From Sipunculus nudus (lineage: Eukaryota > Annelida > Sipuncula > Golfingiida > Sipunculidae), in the NCBI GenBank assembly GCA_026874595.1, contig CM049316.1:41929695-41993694 (forward strand): a stretch of DNA of 64,000 nt, written 5' to 3'. Below, one piece after another: positions 53,401 through 61,329 of this stretch (positions are counted from its first letter, which is position 1; every line of letters begins with the position of its first letter). Below the pieces are notes generated by a model. That model was not told the origin of the DNA and made no database searches. It saw only the letters and a list, made by a program, of their open reading frames with translations. Position numbers and translations under genes: made by a program.

Positions 53401-56400
53401 CAATTCTCACATGCACTTGTAACAATCATCACGTCAGATTATTTTATTAGCTCCCGCTGAAATTCGAAACAATAGTGGATTTAAATATCCAACTTGAGGA
53501 CATGCTCTCAGCTCGTCTTGCATGGTGCAGGTGGTACACAGGACTTGTTAACACAGGGTAGCTGGTTTGTGACCCAGTGAAAAGCTTCACACTGCATGTT
53601 ATGTGTACTAATAATTCATGAATTTCTAATTACAGGTTCCCCAACCAACGGAGACACAGGTGCACAACACTGGACATACAAACAAACAAAACTACACTTC
53701 ACAGATTTAAAGTGACAGTAAAGTTGACTAAAACAACAGCCGATTTCGCTCCTAAACCTGCAGGACTGATTCTTTAAACAAGCCTTTATATTTTCATCAT
53801 TTATGTTCTAGACTGTAGGACCAATTCTGAACATGCTTCAAATCCAATCTCAATACTGAAATACACCAAAAAACACCGAAATACACTGAAATAACATTAG
53901 ATACCACCAGTATATATGTTCAATACATATTATATATATATATCTTATATATAAAAATATATATATATATTGTACACCTATACTGGTGGTAATCACAGTT
54001 ATTTAAGTGTACAGTGGTGTTATTTCATTGCATTTTGGTGTGTTTTTTGGTGTATATATTGAATTGATTATATATTTGCTAACCCTGCGCATACAAATGC
54101 CTGTATATCTTGATCTTTTTATTAAATGTTAATTTCATAGTTTATACCTTAACCATGGAAATAACTAGACATTTCTTGGCACCGCAGGTGCCAGAGTATC
54201 CCCAGACATAGTAGCCCCCCCCCCCTTTAAGAACAGACCCCCATTTTTAGCAGCATATACTGACACTTGGCATATTTATTGTTTCTTCCATCTAACAATC
54301 CACAATCTTGTTGAAGATGTTGGTCCTGTGACCTTGATCTTTTTAAAGATGTGTCCTGTGACCTTGACCTTTGACCTCATGACCCCAAAATCAATACAGG
54401 TCTTGCTTTTCCAATGGGACATATACAAGTCAAGTTTGAAATCCATACATCAATAAAAGCAGGAATTATCATCCAGAAACTAATTTTTGGACAGATGGCT
54501 CCTGTGACCTTCACCTTTGACCTTGTGACCTCTAAATTGATAGGGGTCTTCCACTCTTGGCAGGTGAACTATATGTGCAAGATGAAAGATCTGAGATGAA
54601 TTGTTTGGCTGAAATTGCATCCACAACCTTTTAAAAGAGGTTTCCTGTGACCTTGACCTTTGACCTCATGACCCCAAAATCAATTCGGGTCTTGCTCTTC
54701 CAATGGGTCAAATACAAGTCAAGTTTGAAATCCATACATCAATAAAAGAAGGAATTATCATCCAGAAACTAATTTTTGGACAGATAGCTCCTGTGGCCTT
54801 GACCTTTGACCCCAAAATTTATATGAATTATCCACTATTGGCAAGTGAGCTATATATTCAAGATAGAAGACCTGGGATGAAAGTTTGGCTTAAAATGCAT
54901 CCACATCTTTTTAAAGATGTCCTGCGACCTTGACCTTTGACCTCATGACCCCAAAATCAATTTGGGTCTTGCTTTTCCAATGGGACATATACAAGTCAAG
55001 TTTGAAATCCATACATCAACTAGACATTTCTTGGCACCGCAGGTGCCAGAGTATCCCCAGACATAGTAGGCCCCCACCCCCTTTATAAATAGACCCCCAT
55101 TTTTAGCAGCATATACTGACACTTGGCATATTTATTGTTTCTTCCATCTAACAATCCACAATCTTGTTGAAGATGTTGGTCCTGTGACCTTGATCTTTTT
55201 AAAGATGTGTCCTGTGACCTTGACCTTTGACCTCATGACCCCAAAATCAATTCTGGTCTTGCTTTTCCAATGGGACATATGCAAGTTAAGTTTGAAATCT
55301 ATACATCAAAAAAGCATGAATAATCACCCAGAAACTAATTTTTGGACAGATGGCTCCTGTGACCTTCACCTTTGACCTTGTGACCTCAAATTTGATAGTG
55401 TTCTTTCTCTCTTGGCAGGAGAACTATATGTGCAAGATGAAAGATCTGAGATGAAATGTTTGGCTGAAAATGCATCCACATCTTTTTAAAGATGTGTCCT
55501 GTGACCTTGACCTTTGACCTCATGACCCCAAAATCAATTAGGGTCTTGCTTTTCCAATGGGACATATACAAGTCAAGTTGAAATCCATACATCAATAGAA
55601 GCAGGAATTATCATCCAGAAACTAATTTTGGGACAGATGGCTCCTGTGACCTTCACCTTTGACCTTGTGACCTCAAAATTGATAGGGGTCTTCCACTCTT
55701 GGCAGGTGAACTATATGTGCAAGATGAAAGAACTGAGATGAATTGTTTGGCTGAAAATGCATCCACAATCTTTTTAAAGAGGTTTCCTGTGACCTTGACC
55801 TTTGACCTCATGACCCCAAAATCAATTCAGGTCTTGCTTTTCCAATGGGTCAAATTCAAGTCAAGTTTGAAATCCTAAATCAATAAAAGAAGGAATTATC
55901 ATCCAGAAACTAATTTTTGGACAGATGGCTCCTGTGACCTTCACCTTTGACCTTGTGACCTCAAAATTGATAGGGTTCTTCCTCTCTTGGCAGGTGAACT
56001 ATATGTGCAAGATGAAAATCTGAGATGAAATGTTTGGCTGAAAATGCATCCACATCTTTTTAAAGGTGTGTCCTGTGACCTTGACCTTTGACCTCATAAC
56101 CTCAAAATCAATTAGGGTCTTGCTTTTCCAATAGGACATATACAAGTCAAGTTTAAAATCCATACATCAATAAAAGCAGGAATTATCATCCAGAAACTAA
56201 TTTTTGGACAGATAGCTCCTGTGGCCTTGACCTTTGACCTTGTGACCCCAAAATTTATATGGATCATCCACTATTGGCAAGTGAGCTATATATTAAAGAT
56301 GGAAGACCTATGATGAAAGTTTGGCTTAAAATGCATCCACAGTATCTTTTAAAATGCCAGTCCAGTGACCTTGACCTTTGACCTCATGACCCTAGAACCT

Positions 56401-59400
56401 ATAGGGTTCTTACTTTAGTGGTGGGCCATACATAAGTCATGTTTGAAATCCATATGGCTATCAACACTGGAGATATCATAAGAGGTGTGTGATTTTCACC
56501 ATATATGGCAATATTCAAGGTCAAGGCCACTATCATAGGAAAGGTCATGACCCCAATTTAAATAAACATCATCCCATAACCCATACCTATGTATATGCAT
56601 AATATAAAAGAAATCTGTCCATTAGTTTTTGACTTACAATGCTCACAGTACTGTAAGGTAGCAATTTTGGGGGTATTAAACAGCAAGAAAACAAGTAAAG
56701 AATAATAGGTGGCGCCACCAGTTTCTGGAACATGACAACCCTATCCATGATCTTCCATCAACTTGATTTTGGGATAAATCCATGCAAGATTTCTTGAGAT
56801 ATTAAAGAATTTGTGTGATTTTCCCCAAAATTGGACCTATTCAAGGTCAAGGACACTCTCTTAGTAAAGGTCATGACCTCATTTTAAATAGGCGTCGTCC
56901 TCTCACCCATATCTATACATATACCAAGTTTGGTAAAGTTCCGTGAAATATTTTTTGGGTTATCGCGCCAACAAGATTTATATGGGGCGGTGGCGGCGGC
57001 GGGACCGGTATGAAAACATAGTATCCCCCGACTTTGTCTGGGGATACAATAAAAGCAGGAATTATCATCCTGGAACTAATTTTTGGACAGATGGCTCCTG
57101 TGACCTTCACCTTTGACCTTGTGACCTCAAAACTGATAGGGGTCTTCCTCTATTGGCAGATGACTTATATGTGCAAGATGAAAGGTCTGAGATGAAATGT
57201 TTGGCTAAAAAATGCATCCACAATCTTTTTAAAGATGTGTCCTGTGACCTTGACCTTTTACCTCATGACCCTAAAATCAATTGGAGCTTTGCTTTTTCAA
57301 TGGGACATATATAAGTGAAATTTGAAATCAATACATCAATAAAAGCAGGAATTATCATCCAGAAACTAATTTTTGGACAGATAGCTCCTGTGGCCTTGAC
57401 CTTTGACCTTGTGACTCCAAAATTTATATGGATCATCCACTATTGGCAAGTGAGCTATATATTCAAGATGGAAGACCTGGGATAAGTTTGGCTTAAAATG
57501 CATCCACAGTATCTTTTAAAATGCCAGTCCAGTGACCTTGACCTTTGACCAGATGACCCTAGAACCTATAGGGTTCTTACTTTAGTGGTGGGCCATACAT
57601 AAGTCATGTTTGAAATCCATATGGCTATCAACACTGGAGATATCATAAGAGGTGTGTGATTTTCACCATATATGGCAATATTCAAGGTCAAGGCCACTAT
57701 CATAGGAAAGGTCATGACCCCAATTTAAATAAACATCATCCCATAACCCATACCTATGTATATGCATAATATAAAAGAAATCTGTCCATTAGTTTTTGAC
57801 TTACAATGCTCACAGTACTGTAAGGTAGCAATTTTAGGGGTATTAAACAGCAAGAAAACAAGTAAAGAATAATAGGTGGCGCCACCAGTTTCTGGAACAT
57901 GACAACCCTATCCATGATCTTCCATCAACTTGATTTTGGGATAAATCCATGCAAGATTTCTTGAGATATTAAAGAATTTGTGTGATTTTCCCCAAAATTG
58001 GACCTATTCAAGGTCAAGGACACTCCTAGTAAAGGTCATGACCTCATTTTAAATAGGCGTCGTCCTCCTACCCATATCTATACATATACCAAGTTTGGTA
58101 AAGTTCCGTGAAATATTTTTTGGGTTATCGCGCCAACAAGATTTACATGCGGCGGCGGCGGGACCGGTATGAAAACATAGTATCCCCCGACTTTGTCTGG
58201 GGATACAACTAACCAAAGTAATAACTTACCTAAGTATGCACCTGTATTTATAGGGATACCTGGACATCAGGAGTGGCGGGGGGGGGGGGGGGAAGGTTCT
58301 GCTGCCAGTTATCTTGAGGACCTGCACTATGAGGAAGCCACACTTAGGTACTGGGTACAGCTAAGTAACTGAGCTTAGCATAGTCATAATAGATTTAAAA
58401 ACTTGAGAAACCTTACCCTGCCAATAACAGCAACTAAACGAGTTGGATGGATGCCATTGTGTCACATAATGCTGAATGTGTTTGTCCAATCATGGGTGAA
58501 GCAGGTACAAACCTGGCTGTGGTGTTGGTTTCCTAGGAGCTCCAAGGGGAAAAGGTAATTAGGAGAGTAAACAGTCCATTGACAGTCCTACTAAATACTG
58601 AAATCCCCTGAAATATCCCAGAATACTCCGGTATACCGCTTTATTTCCCCTCATAATCATAATACAGTGAAAACTGGTCTAACGGATACCTCACTTAGGT
58701 GGACAACTGGCTATAACGGACAATATAGTTAAGTCCCTTCAAAATTCCCTATATGTTATGTAAAAGCCGAACCTCTATAAGGCAGACACCTCACTACTGC
58801 GGACAACGGACAGCAGATTACAAACCAACATTCTAAGAGTAAATGAACCTGACTAATACAGACACAATTCCCCATCTCCTGGGGACACTGATCACTCGCC
58901 CTGGACAAGATCAAAGGCCACCCTTACTGTTGTTGTTCCTGGGACTTGAACACAAAAGGATTATGCAATCCCCAGTTGATACCTTAATGCGTGTACATGC
59001 TCATGTCACATGTGCTGTGCTCATAAGATAAACACGGCAAGGGTGAAGCGGTAAACATCTTGTCACTTTATTTCACGGTTGATCATTCACACCTTGTGAA
59101 GCTGCATATTATTGGCTTGACCGCGGGTTCATTGAATTGATTAAACGGCTGCTGATTAATCGTGCGTCCCTGATCTCACCACCCAATATCTAACTGTAAA
59201 CTAGCCACTTTGTTGTAGCAGGATGTTTGATATTAATTGATTAGTTTTGCTCAATATATCTCAAACTGATCTGCTCAGTGTCAAACATATGCTCGCTCCA
59301 TCGATGTTCGTACCGTGCCATCATGTACAAGCTCCTCCGGGTTCGTTTAATCTCTGGTACCATCTACATCAAAGCAAATCAAACCAAATAACCATAATCA

Positions 59401-60706
59401 AAGAATGTTTATTTAAAGCTAAAACTACATTCACCTATAAAAACGAATGTTCAGAGGTTCGTAGCCATTACAATCTCTGCATTTTCAAGGTCTTCATATC
59501 TATGAGATTACCGCATTGGGATAGCTGAACCAAGATAATTCAGACAATGCCGCCAGGTGGCACCAAGCATACCCCTAGGCGGGAGCTTACGCTGAGAAAG
59601 TAGAGCTTATTATGGACTGAGTGAATCAGCGAAAAAGAGCGTAAGCGCACTTGCAGTAGAATTTATGAAAATTCTTCGAACGGATGTCTTCATAGACCTT
59701 TTCTCCTCATACTGTTCACTACTGGAGATAAGTGAAAATAATCACTTTTTGTATATGACTATTGACTGCATAATGTTTGCATGAATATGTTGAACATGTA
59801 CATGGAATCTGATAGAATACAATAAACACGTTCTTGTAGTTGTTCATTGTCTTTATTTATAATCCCTCAGTTATCAACAAAGGTCAACAAGCCTAATAAG
59901 GACACCTCACTATTAAGGACAAAATGATTGGGTCTCTTGACTGTCCACTATAGACAGGTTTCACTGTATATTCCGTACACAAACAAAATTAAATGAATGT
60001 CAAGCAATAAGAGCTAATACAGGGTATTTTTTTAATAGAAAATATAAATTATATAAACATATGAGAGATCGGTATTTAGTAGGACCCGTCCATTGACACC
60101 CACTCTGGTATGTGACTTACTTAATTCTGAAGGTGCAATGATGAAAATGATATTGTAACTGTAAAAAATTGTAAAAAAATAAGGTATAAATATAAATATA
60201 TTGTGTATTGAACATATAAACTTGTAATATTGACTCTTATTTAAGTGTATTTCTGAGGTATTTCACTGTATTTCGGTGTTAATAAGTGTAACTGTGTATT
60301 TCATAATTTAGTCCAGCCCTTACCGAGCAATCAGAATATAAGGTACTATCACAAAAATATAGGATTTAAAGCATTCAGGTCATCTACATCTAAACACATA
60401 TTTGTGATAAACTAAAGAAAATAGAGAAGAAACATAAATGACAGGTGCAGAGACTGACATGAAAATCGGCCACAGACCAGACGTCAATCACAGCTGACCG
60501 GGTGCAACAGAGTCGCTTCCACAAAACAATTCCGCAATACGCTGAAATGAACAGGAGTTCTCCATAAACAGTAAATTCTAGGTATTATTTTACAGTTGCT
60601 GAAATTTCTTACCTCCTTGTGAACCCTGGTAGGTTGGCGGTGGTACATTATTCGCTAATCCCTCAGACAACAAGGGTTGTCTCTCATCCGTGTTATACGC
60701 CGCCAT
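33456..60706 (-). CDS. PIP4P (TMEM55): PIP4P/TMEM55-family phosphoinositide phosphatase, whole gene (8 exons per mRNA)
   Basis: Known for the family: TMEM55 proteins were described as phosphatidylinositol-4,5-bisphosphate 4-phosphatases of late endosomes and lysosomes, and vertebrate TMEM55B also links lysosomes to motor adaptors. Seen here: the exons join in phase to 242 residues (vertebrate members are about 255-280). The N-terminus has E8-R-Q-P-L12-L13, an acidic dileucine sorting motif, followed by a proline-rich stretch. CxxC pairs lie at 53/56, 73/76, 139/142 and 158/161, and further cysteines at 94, 96 and 98. The CX5R motif is C102-KVSSQ-R108. Two hydrophobic segments lie at about 176-195 and 208-226, followed by a short basic tail. 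All introns are GT-AG. Exon 4 has two alternative copies (separate entries). Both ends of the family alignment are present, so the CDS appears complete. Splicing was inferred by eye, without transcript data. Confidence 0.93.
34258..34500. repeat. Minisatellite in PIP4P intron 7
   Basis: About 3.5 imperfect copies of a 63-70 bp unit beginning ctgaccagaatcaatacaat and ending tagcattatgactac. The rest of the 1.5-kb intron 7 shows nothing I can name. Confidence 0.75.
35079..35139 (-). CDS. PIP4P (TMEM55): PIP4P exon 7 (basic loop and start of second transmembrane segment)
   Basis: The exon has 61 nt, entering in phase 0 and leaving in phase 1. It reads [20 protein letters not shown]: a basic inter-membrane loop leading into the second hydrophobic segment. 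Acceptor ttcacag; donor gtaagt. The position and the length of the loop fit the family, although the residues are poorly conserved. Confidence 0.9.
35342..35411. repeat. (TC)n(TA)n microsatellite in PIP4P intron 6
   Basis: About 18 TC units run directly into about 16 TA units. It lies 100 bp inside a 376-bp intron, so length changes would alter a large share of this intron. Confidence 0.9.
35516..35606 (-). CDS. PIP4P (TMEM55): PIP4P exon 6 (first transmembrane segment)
   Basis: The exon has 91 nt, entering in phase 2 and leaving in phase 0. It starts [12 protein letters not shown], matching the conserved SSVG just before the first membrane span, then encodes a strongly hydrophobic run ([18 protein letters not shown], about residues 177-194). 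Acceptor ttacag; donor gtgagt. Confidence 0.95.
36185..36234 (-). CDS. PIP4P (TMEM55): PIP4P exon 5 (CPHC half of zinc ribbon)
   Basis: The exon has 50 nt, entering in phase 0 and leaving in phase 2. It reads [16 protein letters not shown] plus two bases of an Ile codon, matching the vertebrate FNTLAKCPHCKKI. Acceptor catttcag; donor gtaagtg. The other two frames carry stops, which fixes the entry phase and shows that exon 4A or 4B must precede it. Confidence 0.93.
37791..37968. mobile_element. Short MITE (178 bp) with TA target duplication
   Basis: The termini cagtggaatctctct.. and the reverse-complemented right end cagtaaaacctgtgt.. match imperfectly over about 25 bp and include a shared AGACCA. 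TA dinucleotides flank both sides. The 'cagtgaaacct..' terminus is shared with the larger element at 58665. Lies in the PIP4P intron between exons 4B and 5. Confidence 0.6.
39383..39476 (-). CDS. PIP4P (TMEM55): PIP4P exon 4B (second tandem copy of exon 4, divergent)
   Basis: This exon also has 94 nt, the same phases, the same donor (CTG|gtaggg) and a good acceptor (ttatttacaacag). It is fully open. It encodes [15 protein letters not shown] and ends [14 protein letters not shown]. By my count 12 of 31 residues match exon 4A, concentrated in KRIIN, QCAHC and FL; the middle differs. Conservation of frame, length, splice sites and zinc cysteines after this much divergence argues for function. 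Because 94 is not a multiple of three, 4A+4B together shifts the frame to an early TGA. Confidence 0.85.
40148..40241 (-). CDS. PIP4P (TMEM55): PIP4P exon 4A (alternative copy closest to the family consensus)
   Basis: The exon has 94 nt; one base completes a Cys codon and 31 codons follow, ending in phase 0. It reads [11 protein letters not shown] and ends [13 protein letters not shown], matching the vertebrate CRRIINLGPV...RVVCGHCGNTFL. The CxxC at 139/142 belongs to a zinc ribbon completed by CPHC in exon 5. Acceptor gtggcag; donor CTG|gtaggg (suboptimal). Exon 5 cannot be joined directly to exon 3, because the frame hits a stop, so an exon of this phase is required. Confidence 0.93.
40819..40925 (-). 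CDS. PIP4P (TMEM55): PIP4P exon 3 (CX5R catalytic motif)
   Basis: The exon has 107 nt, entering in phase 0 and leaving in phase 2. It encodes [20 protein letters not shown], then ICK, and ends at ACPRKD. It holds C102-x5-R108, the motif the family shares with other phosphatases, and the strongly conserved [15 protein letters not shown] run. Donor gtaagt; acceptor ttcag. This is the most conserved part of the protein and makes the family assignment secure. Confidence 0.96.
41160..42706 (-). repeat. Tandem array of exon-2 3' end plus 5' splice site (~25 units of ~56 bp)
   Basis: Each unit contains, on the minus strand, a copy of the end of exon 2 (HVVKC..CKEA) followed by a donor-like GTAAGTGA and about 12 bp of intron. 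The array directly abuts real exon 2. The three most homogeneous units (GTAAG at about 41871, 41927 and 41983) have an exact 56-bp period. Units grow more diverged away from the exon, down to about 41160. GTAAG survives at about 41871, 41927, 41983, 42093, 42150, 42211, 42272, 42400, 42516 and 42640. Most units have TGA in the exon frame (H-stop-HVVK). Confidence 0.9.
42707..42852 (-). CDS. PIP4P (TMEM55): PIP4P exon 2 (PPPY stretch, first zinc-ribbon cysteines)
   Basis: The exon has 146 nt, entering in phase 1 and leaving in phase 0. It encodes [10 protein letters not shown] and then a cysteine-rich stretch with CKIC and CDRC (residues 53/56 and 73/76), matching the family's CRVCQSLINLDGK..HQHVVKC region. 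The acceptor is ttacag and the donor is CACG|gtaagtga. The last ~40 nt and the donor are the source of the tandem array that begins immediately downstream in intron 2. Confidence 0.96.
42853..47103 (-). other. PIP4P intron 1, exon-2-proximal part
   Basis: About 4.2 kb of AT-rich intron. Apart from the small GTACTTGTACT cluster at 46.3 kb, I see no repeat family or exon here. Confidence 0.6.
46250..46380. repeat. Diverged GTACTTGTACT repeat cluster
   Basis: About six degenerate copies of cttgtactgagaaca / cttgtactcagataat, related in motif to the 10.2-kb cluster. Within PIP4P intron 1. Confidence 0.6.
47269..47376 (-). other. Exon-like 108-nt segment, copy 1 of the triplicated unit
   Basis: Same segment, with acceptor atatctcag and donor gtgagt. 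It is open for 36 codons in the same frame as the other two copies. In transcription order it would come last of the three before PIP4P exon 2. Confidence 0.2.
47937..48044 (-). other. Exon-like 108-nt segment, copy 2 of the triplicated unit
   Basis: Same segment as in copy 3, with acceptor atatctcag and donor gtaagt. One residue differs from copy 1 (ICYL instead of IRYL). The open frame is maintained, but the copies are so similar that this is weak evidence of coding function. Confidence 0.2.
48600..48707 (-). other. Exon-like 108-nt segment, copy 3 of the triplicated unit
   Basis: Flanked by a long T-tract plus CAG acceptor (copy 3 has the strongest tract) and a gtaagt donor. One frame is open for 36 codons, containing [16 protein letters not shown] and a hydrophobic end. 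I do not recognise the peptide. In phase 1 after PIP4P exon 1 it gives GGT TAA, an immediate stop, so if spliced it would act as a poison exon. No transcript evidence. Confidence 0.25.
49105..52199 (-). other. PIP4P intron 1, middle part
   Basis: Unremarkable intron. One isolated ATGAATATTCAT palindrome lies at about 50486. Open frames are short and unrecognised. Confidence 0.6.
52200..53170. repeat. Same dispersed family in opposite orientation (intron 1)
   Basis: Contains the inverted version of the 22.1 and 29.3 kb units: tccgtctgtctgtctg, then 'ccctctgagctatgggactcagaagtacccc' and an exact ggtggcgccacc at 52554. Two or three partial units follow. Confidence 0.8.
53852..54060. mobile_element. 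Foldback (palindromic) element with TA-rich loop
   Basis: The left arm (aatactgaaatacaccaaaa.. to ..taccaccagtata) is the approximate inverse of the right arm (tatactggtggtaat.. to ..ttttttggtgtatatattg), separated by about 70 bp of TA-rich sequence. A related 'gtatttcactgtatttcggtg' tract sits near 60250. Confidence 0.65.
54168..58207. repeat. Large composite repeat array bounded by inverted GTATCCCCAGACA motifs
   Basis: At least twelve ~290-bp units of the TGACCTTGACCTTTGACC repeat. The left boundary tagacatttcttggcaccgc..GTATCCCCAGACA occurs twice (motif at 54196 and 55051). The right boundary TGTCTGGGGATAC occurs twice (57035 and 58194). The right part is a ~1.16-kb tandem duplication (about 55890-57048 and 57049-58207), copied with few changes. 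GGCACC-GCA-GGTGCC at 54179-54193 forms a perfect hairpin. Confidence 0.85.
58513..58539 (-). CDS. PIP4P (TMEM55): Candidate 27-nt alternative microexon in intron 1
   Basis: A pyrimidine-rich tract (ttaccttttccccttggag) ends in an AG, followed by 27 open nt and then gtttgt. The segment is in phase 1 on both sides, so it would add nine codons (reading APRKPTPQP before the next V) without changing the frame. The result is proline-rich like the flanking N-terminal region, which varies in length among family members. The donor is weak (gtttgt), and a 27-nt match could arise by chance in a 17.8-kb intron. Confidence 0.35.
58665..59966. mobile_element. TIR element, ~1.3 kb, in PIP4P intron 1
   Basis: Left terminus cagtgaaaactggtct.., right terminus (reversed) cagtgaaacctgtcta.., with TA flanks at 58663-58664 and 59967-59968. 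The subterminal motifs 'acctcacttaggtggacaac' and 'acacctcactattaagga' are degenerate copies of one another. The interior (58840-59500) has no recognisable protein. Confidence 0.6.
60613..60706 (-). CDS. PIP4P (TMEM55): PIP4P exon 1 (start codon, lysosomal sorting motif)
   Basis: The exon has 94 coding nt: 31 codons plus one base (phase 1). The ATG is in an AAACATGG context, a good animal start. The first residues [16 protein letters not shown] resemble the vertebrate start MAA...DERSPLL, including the ExxPLL dileucine motif that targets the protein to late endosomes and lysosomes. The remainder is proline-rich (VPPPTYQG). The donor is GGAG|gtaag. The 5' UTR boundary cannot be seen. Confidence 0.92.
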
Positions 60707-60725
60707 GTTTACACTCAAGAAAACT

Positions 60726-60733
60726 GTCATGTG
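60726..60733. promoter_or_regulatory. TFE/MITF-type E-box (TCATGTGA) in the PIP4P promoter or 5' UTR
   Basis: The minus strand reads TCACATGAC, starting 27 bp and ending 20 bp upstream of the ATG. TCACRTGA is the preferred E-box of MITF/TFEB/TFE3. Vertebrate TMEM55B is a reported TFEB target, so the position is suggestive. Two GGAA cores (ETS-like) lie slightly further upstream. There is no expression evidence. Confidence 0.45.
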
Positions 60734-61329
60734 ATACGGTGTAACAGAATTTGTTGTCCTCCTCACGCTTCCTTCTGTGTAATTACATTTTCTTTCCGTT
60801 GCTTAAAAATAATTAAACGTAGGAATAGCGTAATAAAACTGATAAGGATGCAACAACGAAAATTTAATGCCATGTTTTTTTCTTTATCAAATGAAATGGT
60901 TGTGAAAAAGTAGAAATAAATTATCAAATAGTTAAACTAGTAAACATAAATTGGGTGAGAAGTTCAATTGCAAATACACCATATGGTCAATGTCAAAATA
61001 AATGTACTTGCACAATATATGAATTAACCAAAAATTAACAAAAAATGACAACATTGCATCATATTCTAATTAATGGAATAATTTAAAGCATATTTTTTCC
61101 ATTTCATCACTATGTAATTCTGACATTCTGGCAAATATACATTCATGGTGTATTTATTTTTTGGCTATATGCATAAAAGTATGTTGTTTCAAAATAAAAG
61201 TTTTTGCCTGATACAGTTACTATTAATCACTAGTTTAACATGAGTTTTTATTCTAATATCTAATATGACTGAAGTTATTGTATTTTTTGTTTTGTATCTT
61301 TGTATCGGTTTTGTATCAAAATCCAATAA
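60734..61329. other. Region upstream of PIP4P
   Basis: Probable promoter-proximal DNA for the first ~100 bp (pyrimidine-rich on the plus strand, GGAA cores on the minus), then AT-rich sequence with nothing recognisable. Confidence 0.4.

Noticed and set aside
54414-55375. Several 60-76 codon open frames with 'TFDLVT' peptides
   Set aside because: They are translations of the TGACCTTGACCTTTGACC repeat, which gives similar peptides at every copy.
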